Assembly: GCA_034509425.1 (NCBI GenBank)
Contig: JAVTVJ010001681.1
Span: forward strand, 186,001-250,000
Reading direction: 5' to 3'
Length of the DNA stretch: 64,000 bases
Origin: Eopsaltria australis
Taxonomy: Eukaryota; Chordata; Aves; Passeriformes; Petroicidae
Position numbers and translations under genes: made by a program. The notes below the pieces were generated by a model. That model saw only the letters and a program-made list of their open reading frames with translations, was not told the origin of the DNA and ran no database searches. Shown piece by piece: positions 13,193-24,898 of this stretch (position 1 is its first letter; every line of letters starts with the position of its first letter).

Positions 13193-16100
13193 GAAAATTC
13201 TCCTTCCGGTTAGTTACAGTCTTAGACATAACTAAGATGAATACTAAATATTAAAACATAAACATACTCCTGACCCTAGAAACAAAACTGTCATCTGAGG
13301 TCAACACTTTACATTAATAAGATATTTGAAATTCTCATTTCCAGATATTTCTGTTGCAGTTTGATTTCTTTTGCTGTATGTTACCCCAGCCACCCTAATT
13401 TGCAAGTGGAAGCAGTCTTACAGCCTCAGACAAGCCCCTGTTGAACTGCTGCTCACACAGGACTGTCCTTGTATTTCAGCAGCAGTATTTAACACTCATC
13501 ATGTTTACAGCTTGAATCCTAAACAGAGCAGGTGTGTGATTAGCTAATTAACTCAGCCAGCTGAGCTGTTTAAAAAAATAATTTAAGTATAAAATATATT
13601 ACATACAGACCCCTGTTTTTAATACTGCTGGATGAGGTCATTCTCTCCTCCTAATTTGGAAGAAGCTTCAGTAGGAATAGATATCTCTTAAGGGAGCCAA
13701 CAGGATTGTATGATTATCTGTAATGAAAGTAAGATCATGTTATTCAGCAAATATTTATGTTTAAGATTAGAAAATATCTGTAGGTTTTTGCGACTCAGTT
13801 CCAAAGTTGAAGAAATTTCAGAATGTGACATGTCTTGCTGTACTAAGTTAAAAAATACCTTAATGCTATTATTTTGGAAAAATAAATATAATTTTTCTTT
13901 GTTTTTCATTATTGTACCTACATTTCTTGTAGAAATAAATTTTGTTTCCCTTAGCTGCAGCTGGAGCTGAGTTATGCTCCATATCTGCCTGGTAAAATTA
14001 GTCTAAGTAGAACCATTAGGGACTGAAATTTGCATTAAATTGCTAGTACAAACGCCAGTATGCTATAAATGCAGCCAGTCCACTTCTTACCATGGCAGCT
14101 ACTTTACTGGTCCACTGGTAAAGGATCTCCCCACAGTGATCCTTCTTGGAAAAGTGATCTGCTCTTTGTTGTATGCTTACTAGGAAATACGAGTAAAACC
14201 CAGGATGTGATTATAAAGGCTTCTTCTCTTCAAGCTTGATTGTCTTTTCTTTATCATGTCTCAAACAAAAAGTCTGCTCCTGCAAAGACAGCCTTCTCCA
14301 TTTGGCTGGGAGAAGGAGGCACGAGATGATCATGTGCAGCACACATCCGTGCTTCCCTCTCAGCAGTTTCTCCTCTCCTATCTGGCAGCTGCTAGATCAG
14401 AGGTGAACCCTGTCCTGCACTGAGTTGGTCCAAACCAGATTCCATTTCAGCTGTTTCCAAATAAAAACAATCATCTTCCAAAGTTGAGGCTGCAGTAAAT
14501 TGCCAACATTTTTTAACACAAAGCATACTTTTGAAGATGTGTATTGATGACATAGGACCATAATTCTCAAATGGTCTCATTTCAGGCAAGTGCTTTGAGA
14601 AAGACCCTTCAGCCTCTTATTAACATCCCTCTTATATGCTGCTCATTGAGAAGATTCCTCTGATGCGTGAACTACAGCCAGGAATAATGAGGACACATTA
14701 GGAGCTCTTAGGAAATGAGATGACACTTTGACATGACCATGACTAGGGTCTATGACTGACCTCATAGTGTTGGGGTTGCTCTAATCTTTGGCAGAGTGTT
14801 TTATCACACATAGCAGAATATATGCAGACAGTTTCTTGAATCATTCGTAGTAAAAAGATCCTGAAATCCCAAATAAAAATGTTTCTCTGGATTCTGCAGT
14901 GCAGTATGATATCGGACGACTGTGAAGTATATGTATCAGAAATGCATTAAAAAAATCTGTGTTTCTCTAAGGATGAAACTGTATTTGACCTCTAGGAAAA
15001 AATGGAATTTAGTACCATCTGAACAAATATTTTTCTGCTGGCAATGCCTGCTGTTCTCTAAAAGGATAGTCTAGTTGTTCATAGGATTCTCCTTTCATTT
15101 GCTGTTTGAACAGTCTCACAATCTCTCTAAGAACAAGAGTAAAGAAATTGATACTTCAACCTCATCTTTCCAGCTTATAGAAGTGACAGAGAAGACAAGA
15201 TCCTCTTGCTAAGCAAGAACATTCGATTTTCTAGCTTACAGACCAGAGACAATGCATGGGAAGTTGCTTGGGAAAGTTCTCATGATTTCTTGGGAAAGTT
15301 ATGGAAGAGCTGCTTCTTTCTCATTCTTTCTTAAATCAGGTTAATGTAAAAAGCAGTCTCTATATAGCTTGAATCAAGGCACAGTATTCTTTAAGTTGCC
15401 TAGATGCTATACAATCTCATGTAATATGATGTAGGAATTTATGTCAGTCTTGATATGATGTCAACAACAATATTAGCACAAAATAATCAATATTAAATGG
15501 TTTTTATTCTATCCTGCATGTTACAATTATTTGATTCTTTGATAGTTTTTCAATCCTATCACTTAAGTCATTCCTGTAACTTCCTGTAGTTCAGAGATTC
15601 CTATATAATATGCTACAGATATTGAGAATAGTTGGAGGTTAAAAGAACTGCCAAAATCTGTCTGTTTTAACTGTCACCATGGTTTGAAATAAGAAAAACA
15701 GCAAGGCTTGCTTTAAATTCAAGCGGAAAGTCAAAGATGCGCCTGATATGTAGGAAGTGTTTGTATAGCTTTTTGAACCCTCCAGGAACTGATTTATATA
15801 TTAAATATTTATAGCTTAGCTATATATCCTTTTGTGTTCTGGTTTCTTCACCTTACAACAGGTTTGGTTGCAAGCAGAAGTTATTCCTTCACAGTTTTGG
15901 TGGTCCAGTCTACTCTGAGTGTCATTGAAGTTGTGGAAAGTGGTGTATTGCTGCTTCCCCACAGTGACTTGCAAGTAGCTCTTTAATGTAAATATCTGTA
16001 TTGTATAAAGCTTTTAGAACAAAGATGTTTTTAGAGAAAAATATTTCTCAACTTCTAGGTATAACTATACCTCCAGTTATAATTAGAATGCGATTAGGCT

Positions 16101-16689
16101 GGTTTTCCCAAATTTCAGTAATTTCTTAGTGTTTTTGCTGCAATATTTTCCTAGGCATTGTGACAAAAGGGGGGAACTCAATATTCTTAAACAATACCTT
16201 TTGATCATCTGTGTCATTTAGCTTTTTCTGATGCACCTGTAATTGCAAAGGAAAAGGAAGTTCTCATAGCTGGGACACATCTTTTTTCCTGTTTAGCTTT
16301 CTGACTGGAAATGTAACCTAGTATGATTACAGCAAAGAACACTGATTTGCACGAGACTTTGGGTATTAATGACATTGAGCACCATCTGGATACAAGTTGC
16401 TCAGAAGAAATCTATAAAAAAAGACAACGAAATAATTTTATGACACTGAGACTTCCACTCACACATTTTCAACTACCAGAAATATTCCTCTGTGGGTTAG
16501 TTCCTTTTCTGAAAAATTAATGGATTTTACTTTAACAATCATAGTTTTAAAAATTAGGATGAAAACTAAGCAAAAATCCCCTAACAATTCTTAACATCTG
16601 ACGAGATATTCTAAAGTGAGCACTTTGTGTCCAAGTAGTACAATTGGTAGCATCACTATGCTTACAGGAAAGAATTTCTTCCCAGTAGC

Positions 16690-17560
16690 TAATCTAAATA
16701 TGCCCTCTTTCAGTTTAAAACAATTGTCCCTTGTCCTGTCACTATGCTCATATAAAAAAATATATCTCCCTCGTTATTGTAAGCCCCCTTACGGTACTGG
16801 AAGACTATACTGAGGTCTTCCCAGAGCCTTTTCTCCAGGATGAACAAGCCCAGGTCTTCCAGCTCATCTTCACAGGAGAAGTGCTCCAGCTGTCTGATTA
16901 TCTTCATGTCTCTCCTCTGAATCTTCTCCAACAGTCATGTGTCTTTTCTGAGTTCATATGCAGCACTCTAGGTGAGATCTCGCAAGGGCAGAATTTAGGA
17001 GGAGAATCCCCTCCCTCATCCTGCTGGCCACCCCCTCATGATGCAGCCCAGGACATGATTGGCTTTCTGGCCTGTGAGCACACACTGCTGGGTCATGTCC
17101 AGCTTTTCATCCAGGAAAGCCCCCAGGCCCTTCTCACAGGGCTGCTCTCAATGAGTTCTTCTCCCAGTCTGTACTCATATCTGGGACTGCCCTGACCTAG
17201 GGGCAGCACTTCACCCTTGGACTTGTTGAACTTCATGAGATTCTCATAGGCCCATTTCTCAAGCTTGTCCAGGTCCCTCTGGATAGGATCCTGTCTTTTC
17301 AGTGTCTCAGCTTCGTGTCATCTATAAACCTGCTGAGGGTGCACTCGATGTCACTGTTATGTCATTGATATCAAAGAGCACCAGTCCCTGGACAGAGCCC
17401 TGACAATCACCACTCTTCACCAGCCTCCACCTGGACACAGAGCCATTGTCCAGAACTCTCTGGCCGTGTCCATCCAGCAAATTCCTTATTCACTGAACAG
17501 TGTATCTATCAAATCCATGTCTTCCCAGTTTGCAGGTAGTGATGTCATTTGGGACCAAAA
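16690..17560 (-). pseudogene. CR1 ORF2 late RT and C-terminal remnant
   Basis: Read on the minus strand with several frame changes, this follows CR1 ORF2. A '[15 protein letters not shown]' stretch near 17350-17310 matches the family's catalytic AFADDTKL region with the first key residues altered. It is followed by '[15 protein letters not shown]' near 17235-17195 and '[12 protein letters not shown]' near 17170-17130. The open C-terminal piece at 16710-16931 contains 'MKIIRQLEHFSCEDEL' and 'FQYRKGAYNNEGD'. Multiple stops and a replaced catalytic context show it is dead. Confidence 0.75.
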
Positions 17561-18059
17561 AGGGCTTACAGAAGGAGGAGACAGATAGAAGACATCTGTC
17601 AACCTTCCCTTGTCAATGATTGCTGTTACTGCATCATAGAGACCACCAGATTGCTCAGGCATGATTTGCTCTCAGTAAAATTTGCTGGCTGCCTCAGATC
17701 ATCTCCTTGTCTTTTCTGTGCCTCAGCGTATCTACAAGGAAGATTTACTCCATAATCTACCCAAACATGTAAGTGATGCCATCGTGATGTCATCCCCTTT
17801 CCTGATGCTGTCCCTACACATCCAAATTATATCCCATTACTCTCCCCAGGTTATCTGCCCCTGCTTCCACTGGCTGTACATTTCTTTCTTACTCCTCAGT
17901 TTGATGAGCAGGTACTTGGTCAGCCATGCCACTTTCCAGCCTGCCTTCCATGATTTCCTACACACTGGGAAAAAGATCTTTTGTGCTCTAAGAGGCCTCT
18001 GTTCTTAAGGAAAGTTACCTAGGGGCCTTCATTCACCGTTTTTTTCCAATAGCTGGAAT

Positions 18060-18653
18060 TCCACTCTTGCAAAGTTCAGGGTCATGATTTTGCGCCTTGG
18101 CAGGCCCAAACCCCTTGAGATCACAAACTCAGCCAGGGTGGTTATTATAGCTGAGGCTGCCTCCAATCTTAACTCCTTTGTTGTGCTCATTCACCACACT
18201 GGTGTGTACCAGGTCCAGTAATGTCTCACCTCTGGTTACTTTGTCTGATACCTGTACCAGGAAGTTCTTCCCCATACTTTCCAGGAGTCTCCTGGATTGC
18301 TTGCTGTATTAATTTCCCAGCAGGTGACCAGGTGGTTGAAATCCCCTATCCTTCAACCTAGAGGTTGAAGTCCTCTATCAAGATAGGAGCTTGTGAGCAT
18401 GGTGCTTCCTGTATCTGAAGCAAAATGCCTCGTTGACAGGCTCCCTCTGATCAGACGACCTATAGCAGACCCCTGTTACCAGGTGTCCTTTGCTTGTCCT
18501 GTCCTTGATTTTCACCCAGAGGGTCTCAGTCTGTTCATGGCTGTTTCTCAGAGGCAGCTCTTCACAATCTGACCCTTCCATTGACCACAACTCCCTCACC
18601 CCTCCTTCCCAGCCTGTCTCTTCTGAAAAGCTCAACTGCAGTGCTCCAGTCAT
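18060..18653 (-). pseudogene. CR1 ORF2 endonuclease-domain remnant
   Basis: The open piece at 18378-18653 contains ETLWVKIKDRTSKGHLV followed by GVCYRSSDQREPVNEAF. I recognise this as the CR1 apurinic-like endonuclease segment (family pattern: LWVKI...G...VGVCYRPP.Q...). Further along, in shifted frames, come the sequence equivalent to the GDFNHP motif (about 18370-18335, duplicated here) and a 'LLDLVHTSVVNE' block (about 18215), which corresponds to the family's LLDLVLTN. In a live element this domain nicks target DNA. Here frameshifts, stops and the duplication inactivate it. Confidence 0.75.
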
Positions 18654-18985
18654 GTAACATGTGTCCTATGTTTCTGTGATAGCATTTAGGTCACTGTTTT
18701 CTAATTCCACCATGGTTTCCCACTCTTCTTGCTTGTTATCTGTGCTGTGTGAATTGGTGTAGAGGCACTTCAGCTGGCCATCCATCTCTTCATCTTCTGG
18801 GAAGAGCTCTCTCTAATTCTTTTGGGATGTTTTACAGGTATTTCCCTGCTGTTCCCTAAAGTCCTGCTGTTCCTGGTTCCTTTCTGATAAGCCAGTAGAG
18901 CATCCTCTTTCTCTGCTAAATGTTGTTTAAAGCTCTTCTAGTATGTTTTGCCAGCTTATTCCCCAGAGTAAGTGTCTGAACGCCT

Positions 18986-19354
18986 CAGTACCAAGGCTTG
19001 CTTAAGCACAGCACAGAGGTGTAGAAGAGTTTGTAAAATGTATTCCTAATTCTGCAGAATCCTGAAGGCCAGAGCATGAAAAACCATCTGGAAATAAAAG
19101 AAAGGAAGGAATATTGCATTGAGTCTAATAAGGCCCATTCCTTTTTTGTGATAAAGCTGTTGAATGTGTGACCATGGGCTCAACAACAAAAAATGCCTAA
19201 ATAATCAAATAAGGCCAGCTTCTTAATAATGATAATAAAGGTCAACATTTTAAAAAGTGCAAACTACTAATTGCAGAAATATGGGGCCTAATCTTACAAA
19301 CTTTCCCACAGGGAGAGTTTTCTTGGCTACACTCACAGTGCTCACCAGAATAAA
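18986..19354. other. Spacer between two CR1 copies
   Basis: This is AT-rich sequence with no recognisable gene or repeat. It separates two minus-strand CR1 copies and could contain diverged 5' sequence of the longer one. Confidence 0.5.
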
Positions 19355-19843
19355 CATTGGAACCATAGAACAGTTTGTGTTAGAAGGGACCTTAAAGATC
19401 CCTCCATTTCAGACTCATTGCCATGAGCAGGGTCACCTTCCACTAGACCAGATTGATCAGAGTTCCATCCAACCTGGCCTTGAACACTTCCAAGGATGGG
19501 GCATCTACAGTTTCTTTGGGCAACCTGTTTCTGTGCCTCACCACCCTCCCAGAAAAGAATTTATTTAAATCAACTCTCTTTCAGTTTGAAGCCATTCCCC
19601 CTTATGCTGTCACTAGAAGCCCTTGTAAGAAGTACCTCTCCAACTTTCTTGTAGACCTCCCTTACGCACTGGAAGACTGCTTTGGAGTCTCCCCAAAGCC
19701 TTCTCTTCTTCAGATTGAGTAAGTCCAGCTTTCTCACCATGTCCTCATAGGAGTTGTGTTCCATCCCTCTGATCATCTTTATGGCCTTCCTCTGGACCTG
19801 CTTCAACAGGTCCATGTCCTTTTTATGTTGGAGCTCCAGTTAC
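19355..19843 (-). mobile_element. CR1 LINE 3' end, antisense
   Basis: This minus-strand CR1 copy is truncated at its 5' side. On the plus strand it opens with 'tagaagggaccttaaagatc' (about 19381), the reverse complement of the family's 3' end. It passes through 'ccatccaacctggccttgaa' (about 19466), 'cagtttgaagccattccccc' (about 19582) and ends with 'acaggtccatgtcc' (about 19806). It is moderately well preserved and looks younger than the long CR1 copy next to it, since an 81-codon ORF2 piece is still open. Confidence 0.93.
19570..19815 (-). pseudogene. CR1 ORF2 C-terminal fragment, still open
   Basis: This 81-codon open frame matches the C-terminal tail of CR1 ORF2. It reads [20 protein letters not shown] at the start, then 'LKKRRLWGDSKAVFQ', 'RASSDSIRGNGFKLKE'. 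It lacks the endonuclease and the whole catalytic RT region, so no activity is possible. It is open only because the copy is short and comparatively young. Confidence 0.85.
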
Positions 19844-21011
19844 ATTATTTATAATGTTTCCATGAGTGATCCATTCATAGATGCAAATAAAAAAATGTCT
19901 CATTTCACATTCTTCACTCATGAGGGAGATACCTGGGCTTAAGAGCACAGTTTCTTTAGAAGCTCTTGGAGCAGATTCAAAGCTGACCAAAACTCAGGTG
20001 TTCCCAATTTCATTGAATGTTTAAGGCTTCCCTCCTGCAGAGTGATTTAAATTGAGCCAGAAAACTGAGTAGATGAAAACAGGCAGACTTTCATCTTATT
20101 TCCATTGTGTATGACAGATTGGGTGGTGCCTGGAGGAAGGTACATGTATAAACAAGCTCTAAGGTAAAATATTGGAAAGTCTGCAAATGCTGAAAATTGA
20201 GCTTGCATCATGCTGAAGTGATGCTTCCTCAACAGAGAAAAACAATCTTTGTTGATGTTTGTCTCAGAGATGTTTCACAAGATGTCTAAGATTTTTGAAA
20301 GAAGTGAAAGAGATGTCAGACTTTTAAACTTTCTCTAAAGATTAATCTGTACCCACTGAAAATGAAATTAAATGTACTAATTAATTTCCAAATGTACTTA
20401 CTAATTCCCTACTCTCAATAGGGAAAATATGTTCATTAGTTTTAGTTAATTGAAATGTGTTAGGTAAATTTAGATGAAACTCAGCCATTTTTCCTTCCAT
20501 ACAAGTTCTTCACCACTGCTGTGATGAAGAACAGTCCTCAGATTTGCAAGAGGTTCTTTTTCTTGTAATGCTGAAAAGTGAGAATTTGCTTCAGCTACTG
20601 TTCAACTTTTTCTGTTTCAAACCTTCCTTTCAGAAAGTATATCCAACTTCCTGCATCTCTCTGATCATGGGACATAGTATAACTCTGTGCTACACCTAGT
20701 TTTGTATGCTGAACAGGTATTTTCTTAACTTTTGCAAATACTTTAAAAATTTTAATTTCATTCTGCTGTAAAATTTCACTCACAGATTTGGATAAATATG
20801 ATATTAACTAGTATTTTCCCTTTCTCAGTAATTTTTGGAAAATGAGCAAATATTGCCCTTGTTTTGCAGGCTGGCAGTCAGGACAGAATTGTTAAGTCAC
20901 TTAACATAGAAGAGTTTAGGCATCTAACAACTAAGTGGAAGCATAGAATCCATGAGGGCAACAGAACCTTAGCCACTGAGGCTACCAGAACCTAAGCCAC
21001 TGTAGCAGAGT
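19844..21011. other. Unique spacer, no gene seen
   Basis: This is AT-rich sequence between two CR1 copies. Short overlapping frames at 20047-20232 and 20595-20783 show no domain. A patch near 20370-20480 repeats variants of 'ctaatta' and is low in complexity. Confidence 0.55.
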
Positions 21012-21560
21012 CAGGTACAGCAGGTTGCTCAGTGCTGTGTCTGGTTTGAATATCTCCAGGGACAGTGACTACCATCCTCACTGGAAAACTAGTTCTTGTG
21101 TTTGATCACCCTCACAGTAATTTTCTTTGCTTGTGGTAAAATTGAATGTCGTAGTTTGATTTGTGCTTACTGCCTCTTCTTTCTTCACTGGATATAATTG
21201 GGAAGAGTCTGACTCCATTTTCTTTCTCTTATGTGGTGTGTTTATACACATTTATAAGACCCTTCTGAGACTTCTCTTCTTCAGGTGGAACAGTTCCAGC
21301 TCTCTCAGCCTCTCTTTCTGTAAAAGGTGCTCCTGTCCCTTCATTGTGTTTGTGGTCTGTCATCAGACTCACACCAGGATGTTCAGACCTGGACCCAGCA
21401 TCTGCATGTGCATCACCAGTACTGAGCAGGGAGAAAGGATCTCATCGCTTGACTTACTGGCAGTGTTCTTCCTAAAGCAACCCAGGATACCACTGACCTT
21501 TTTTTCCTCAGGGGCACACATCTGGCTCATGGTCAGCTTGTCAACTCAAACCTATTCGTG
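21012..21560 (-). mobile_element. CR1 LINE fragment, antisense
   Basis: The plus strand is the complement of a CR1 3' region. In order: 'caggttgctcagtgctgtgt' (about 21019), 'atatctccagggacagtg' (about 21050), 'caccctcacagtaa' (about 21107), 'cttctcttcttcaggtggaa' (about 21271), 'ctctctcagcctctctttct' (about 21300), 'aacccaggataccactgacc' (about 21479) and 'ctggctcatggtcagcttg' (about 21522). The terminal octamer end is absent. It seems to belong to a different CR1 subfamily from the 19355 copy, because the 3' section around 21150-21250 follows the other consensus type. It has no meaningful open frame; the 136-codon frame at 21163-21573 is on the opposite strand. Confidence 0.88.
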
Positions 21561-22739
21561 TGTAGGCACCTGAGTTTTCATCATGAGGTACTCCAGGTAC
21601 CAATGCCTAGGCTGCAGCTGGCTTGACAGGTCTGAGGACTGCTTTTCAGGTCATGCCTGAGCCTGCTCAGAGGTTCTTTGATAAATTATGCTATGCCTGC
21701 AGCTCCGAAGGGATCCAGTGCTGGACTGTGTTTTTAGCATGCACCTGAATGTGTACTGCTGTCAATGAATCATCCCAAAAGAGAGCAGCTGTGGTCATTT
21801 TCATTCTTAAATACAGCTGGCAGTCCAGCTAACTTTTTTTTTTTTAATGCAACAGGACTTGCTCATCAAACAAGGAACCAGGTTTCTTAGGCTTCTGCAA
21901 TTTCAGGAAGTTCAAAATCACGGCTTCCAGAGAATCCAAGTCCAAATTTACTCTTTTTTTTTTTTTAAGCCAGTGCATACATGCTGTTCATCAGCCCTGG
22001 GATGATCATACTTTCAAGAGCTCAGTTAGGCTGGATGCTGTTTGTAGGCCTGCAGGAACAAGCTGTCTTTCCAGAGGTGCTCAGATACCATAGCAACTGT
22101 CACTTTACAAGCAGACGAATAGCAACCGAAGCCCCTGAGCCATCCCATCGCCCAGAGCTACCCAGACTTTACTAGTTCCAGTAAGCATTAGAGGTTGCAC
22201 TAAGCCTGATGTGATCATCTGCAACTCCAGTGACTTCGAAGGTGTTTGTCCCACTGTTACCCTCACTGAAATTACTGTTTCAGTGACAGTGAAATAATTC
22301 TTATCAAATACAAATTACTTAGAAGCTTTTGGATAGAACTTAACCCTACAAGTTAAACCTATTTGTCATAGCTGTGATCAGTGAACTGAAGACAGGAAGG
22401 CAATAAAATGCTACTGTTTTATTGAGACGTAAAAGTTGGACATGGCTACACTACAGGTGAATTCCTATACAGACTTCCATTACAAGCACAAAATCCTGTC
22501 CAGGAAAGCAGGAGAAAAATTAATTGCAAGCAGTTTACATCTGTTCATTGCAAAAGCAATTTGTCTTGCAGCTACTACATCGAGAGAGAGAGAGGCATTT
22601 CTCTTTGTTTTGGAAGTGTAACCTAACAGTGAAAAGCAAGGGGGCTGCCAAAGGCCACACTGAAAGGACTCAGGGGTTTGCCAGATAGGTCAGGGTTAGG
22701 ATTTTCTGCCAGTTACTGAAGTGATCTGAAGTGTTTTTA
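21561..22739. other. Unique spacer with two T-runs
   Basis: No gene is recognised. T runs lie at 21834-21845 (T12) and 21954-21966 (T13). Open frames at 21981-22175 and 22436-22621 are short and without domains. Confidence 0.55.
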
Positions 22740-23272
22740 CTAGATCTGACTGGGATGAAGGTCATTTTCACCATAACAACTCCTGTAGTGCTGATAACAG
22801 ACCAATACTTCAGATACTGGTGAGCAGTGTTTATGCAGCATGAAAGCATTCTTTGCTCACTCCTACCCCCAGTGAATAGATTGGGGGTAGTGAGAGGTAG
22901 GGAGAGGACACAACTAGGCAGATGACTCAAACTGACTGAAGAGATTTTCCTTGCCCTGCAGTGTCATGTTCAGCAATAAAAGAGAGGAAAGAGTGGAGTT
23001 AGCTAAGTTAGCTATCTATTGCTTGGGAACTGATGGGGCATCAGTCTAGCACGGGAGGTGGTTAGTGATTGTCCTTGCACTGTGAGCTCTGTTTTTTTCC
23101 TTATTTCTTTTTCTACTTTTACATTGCCTGTTAAACTATTCTTACCTTGACCCATGAATTTTCTGGAGTTTGCTCTTTCCTTTTATCTTTTCCCATAAAA
23201 CTGTCTTTGGGGGTGGGGAAGGGAGCAAGGGTCTTTGTGGCGCTTAGGTGTCCACAATAGTTTAGCGTAGCT
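22740..23272 (+). mobile_element. Diverged solo-type LTR of an avian ERV
   Basis: This matches an LTR type I recall from bird genomes, whose members share a 'ctggctgggatggagttaa' start region, a 'gacagctgaccccaactgac' block and a 3' part rich in T/C ending near 'ttaaaccac'. Here the equivalents are 'ctgactgggatgaagg' (22748), 'gcagatgactcaaactgact' (about 22919) and 'ttaaactattcttaccttga' (23131). The TATA region seems altered to an AATAAA-containing string at 22975-22980. It is collinear with the LTR at 24000 (offset about 1270-1280 bases). There is no coding capacity. Both edges are approximate, and no target-site duplication could be fixed. Confidence 0.75.
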
Positions 23273-23999
23273 CATACAAATAACAGTTTTCAGGACAGCT
23301 CTTTAGGTGTGTATTTAAAACCCACGAATTAATAGAATTGAAGCTTTTTGTAGAACAGTTTTGTGCTCTAAATTCTGTGGAAGCAGGGAGTATTGAACAC
23401 GCAGAGAAATTCCCCACATTTTCTGGAGAGCACCATGTGGAGTGAGGCAGGGCCTCTGAATCACTTCAGTCTTTGCCTTGTCTTCTTTGTCTTTCATAGT
23501 CTATGGTAGTGGCTGATGAGAGAGTCTTTAAACAGCAGCCACCATGAGAAAGCTTCTGTGAAGAAAGATGAGGACTCCTAATAGCACTTCGCTTGCTTGT
23601 TTCAAACCATTGTATTCTTTCCAGCCTGAAAGTTTTACTGCCCATTTGTGGATTTCATGTTTCATGTAAGGCTGGCATTCCTTTCTTCGAAGAGAAAGCT
23701 GGAAATCGGAAGAAAACTGCGAAACCATGATTTTGAATATCAAATACTCAAAATATTTGCCTGGTTTAGCTGTGGAAAAAGCAATTCTCAGAGGGACGTT
23801 CCATGCCCATAAAAAGCTGGTTAAGGAAGTAGGAAATGTATTTGTATGTTCACATCCCAAGGAACTGATCCTCCAGTAAGAAGCTGCTCTAGTGTGTTAT
23901 CCTTGAAGCCACCGCATCTCTGCTCTGCATGATCTGAATGCAGGATCAAGTCCTATACTTGCTAAGGATCGAATATGGGGAGCACAGACACAAAGATAA
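23273..23999. other. Spacer between two related LTRs
   Basis: About 730 bases separate two co-oriented LTRs of one family. I recognise no retroviral gene, primer-binding site or polypurine tract. The minus-strand frame at 23528-23860 (110 codons) has no recognised domain. It could be ordinary flanking DNA between two solo LTRs, or the unrecognisable remainder of a collapsed provirus. Confidence 0.5.
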
Positions 24000-24528
24000 A
24001 CATTATACAGGGCCTGGCTGGGATGGAGTTAATTTTTTCCAGATGCTGCTCTGTTTTGGATTTGTGACTGAAGCAGTGGTGATGGCACAGTGTTGTGACA
24101 CAGCTTGTATGGCATTGGGGCTTTCTCTTTTCCCTGCTCTGCCTCAGCAACAAGAAGGTTGGGGAAGCAGAAGATGTTGGGAGAGGATATAACCAGTACA
24201 GTTGGCCCAAACTGACAAAGGGATATCCTATGCAATAGAGTATCATGGGTAGAGAGTGTTTGGGTTTTTTTTCAATGTAGACATTTCTTAGAGACCAACC
24301 AGGTATCAGTATTAATGTGCTTGTGGGAGATGAGTGGCTTCTTTGCATCACTTGCTTTTGTTGTATTCTTGTTTATTGTCATTTTCTTTCTTCTTCCTTC
24401 TTCCTTCCCATTTTAACAATTTGTATCTCAGTCTCTGAATTTTCTTGCTTTTGTTCTTCCTATTCTCTCCTTGTCTGACAGTGGGGGAGTGTGGGGCTGA
24501 CATGCTGACCAGCATTAACCCACAACAT
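24000..24528 (+). mobile_element. LTR of the same avian ERV family
   Basis: This is better preserved than its neighbour. It has 'ggcctggctgggatggagtt' (24011-24030), 'ctgctctgttttggatttgt' (about 24046), 'cccaaactgacaaagggata' (about 24206), a long C/T-rich stretch (24360-24480) and a 3' end at 'gcattaacccacaac' (about 24512-24526). These landmarks fall in the same order and spacing as in the 22740 copy. The TATA element near 24240 is not intact. Overlapping frames at 23962-24351 (-) and 24445-24729 (+) are by-products of the LTR sequence. Promoter activity is not demonstrable from sequence alone. Confidence 0.82.
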
Positions 24529-24898
24529 GTTCTGCCTAAAATAATAGTCGTCTGTGGCACCTGCCAGGCAGAACTCACACAGGACCTGATTTTTGCTCAT
24601 ATGCACGAAGTTACTAATGGCTTAAGTGTTTTTTGTATAAGGCCCCAAAACAGAAAAGAGGCATTAAGTCTTCTGAGAGGGAGAATGGCACAGATGAGTC
24701 CTATAATATTTAGACAAAATAATTTTTGACAGCTGCTAAAGCTTACATTGTGTATCCATAGAACTGTTTTTATACAGGTGCTTTCTGATCCAGTTTACAT
24801 GTAGCCATCAATCTGTTCACCCCAGAAAAGAGTCTCATTTACAGCTTGTCTATTGAAATGTGACCGGTATCTCCATAATGACAACATTTTAAACAAGT
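24529..24898. other. Spacer between LTRs
   Basis: About 370 bases of AT-rich DNA with no recognisable gene or repeat separate the second LTR from the next one. Confidence 0.5.

Larger units (their letters stand above)
4819..16657. other. Long repeat-poor AT-rich interval
   Basis: Nearly 12 kb contain no gene or transposon I can name. Open frames are all about 110 codons or fewer and overlap one another on both strands (for example 7404-7887 and 8126-8727), as expected by chance. Local features are T-rich and GT-rich patches at about 6233-6250, 9283-9340 and 12700-12755, and the T16/A25 pair at 13077-13192. This is the longest stretch without a recognisable interspersed repeat in the first half of the window. 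Confidence 0.6.
16658..18985 (-). mobile_element. Long CR1 LINE copy, antisense, internally deleted
   Basis: This is the longest transposon copy in the window, reading right to left. From its 5' side it carries a segment upstream of the endonuclease (about 18985-18660), the endonuclease part of ORF2 (about 18653-18060), a linker resembling the CR1 region between endonuclease and RT (about 18040-17760), a short RT piece (about 17720-17580), then a jump to the late RT and C-terminal region (about 17560-16690). It stops near 16658 without the 3' UTR or octamer tail. Most of the central RT domain is missing. The order of parts is that of one element, so I read it as one old copy with an internal deletion and 3' loss. 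Two independent neighbours remain possible. Confidence 0.85.

Noticed and set aside
16731..17195. 154-codon plus-strand frame
   Set aside because: It lies antisense to the long minus-strand CR1 copy; the CR1 protein similarity is on the other strand.
22975..22980. AATAAA taken as a polyadenylation signal
   Set aside because: By alignment with the related LTR type it falls at the TATA position, so it is more likely a mutated promoter element than a transcript end.
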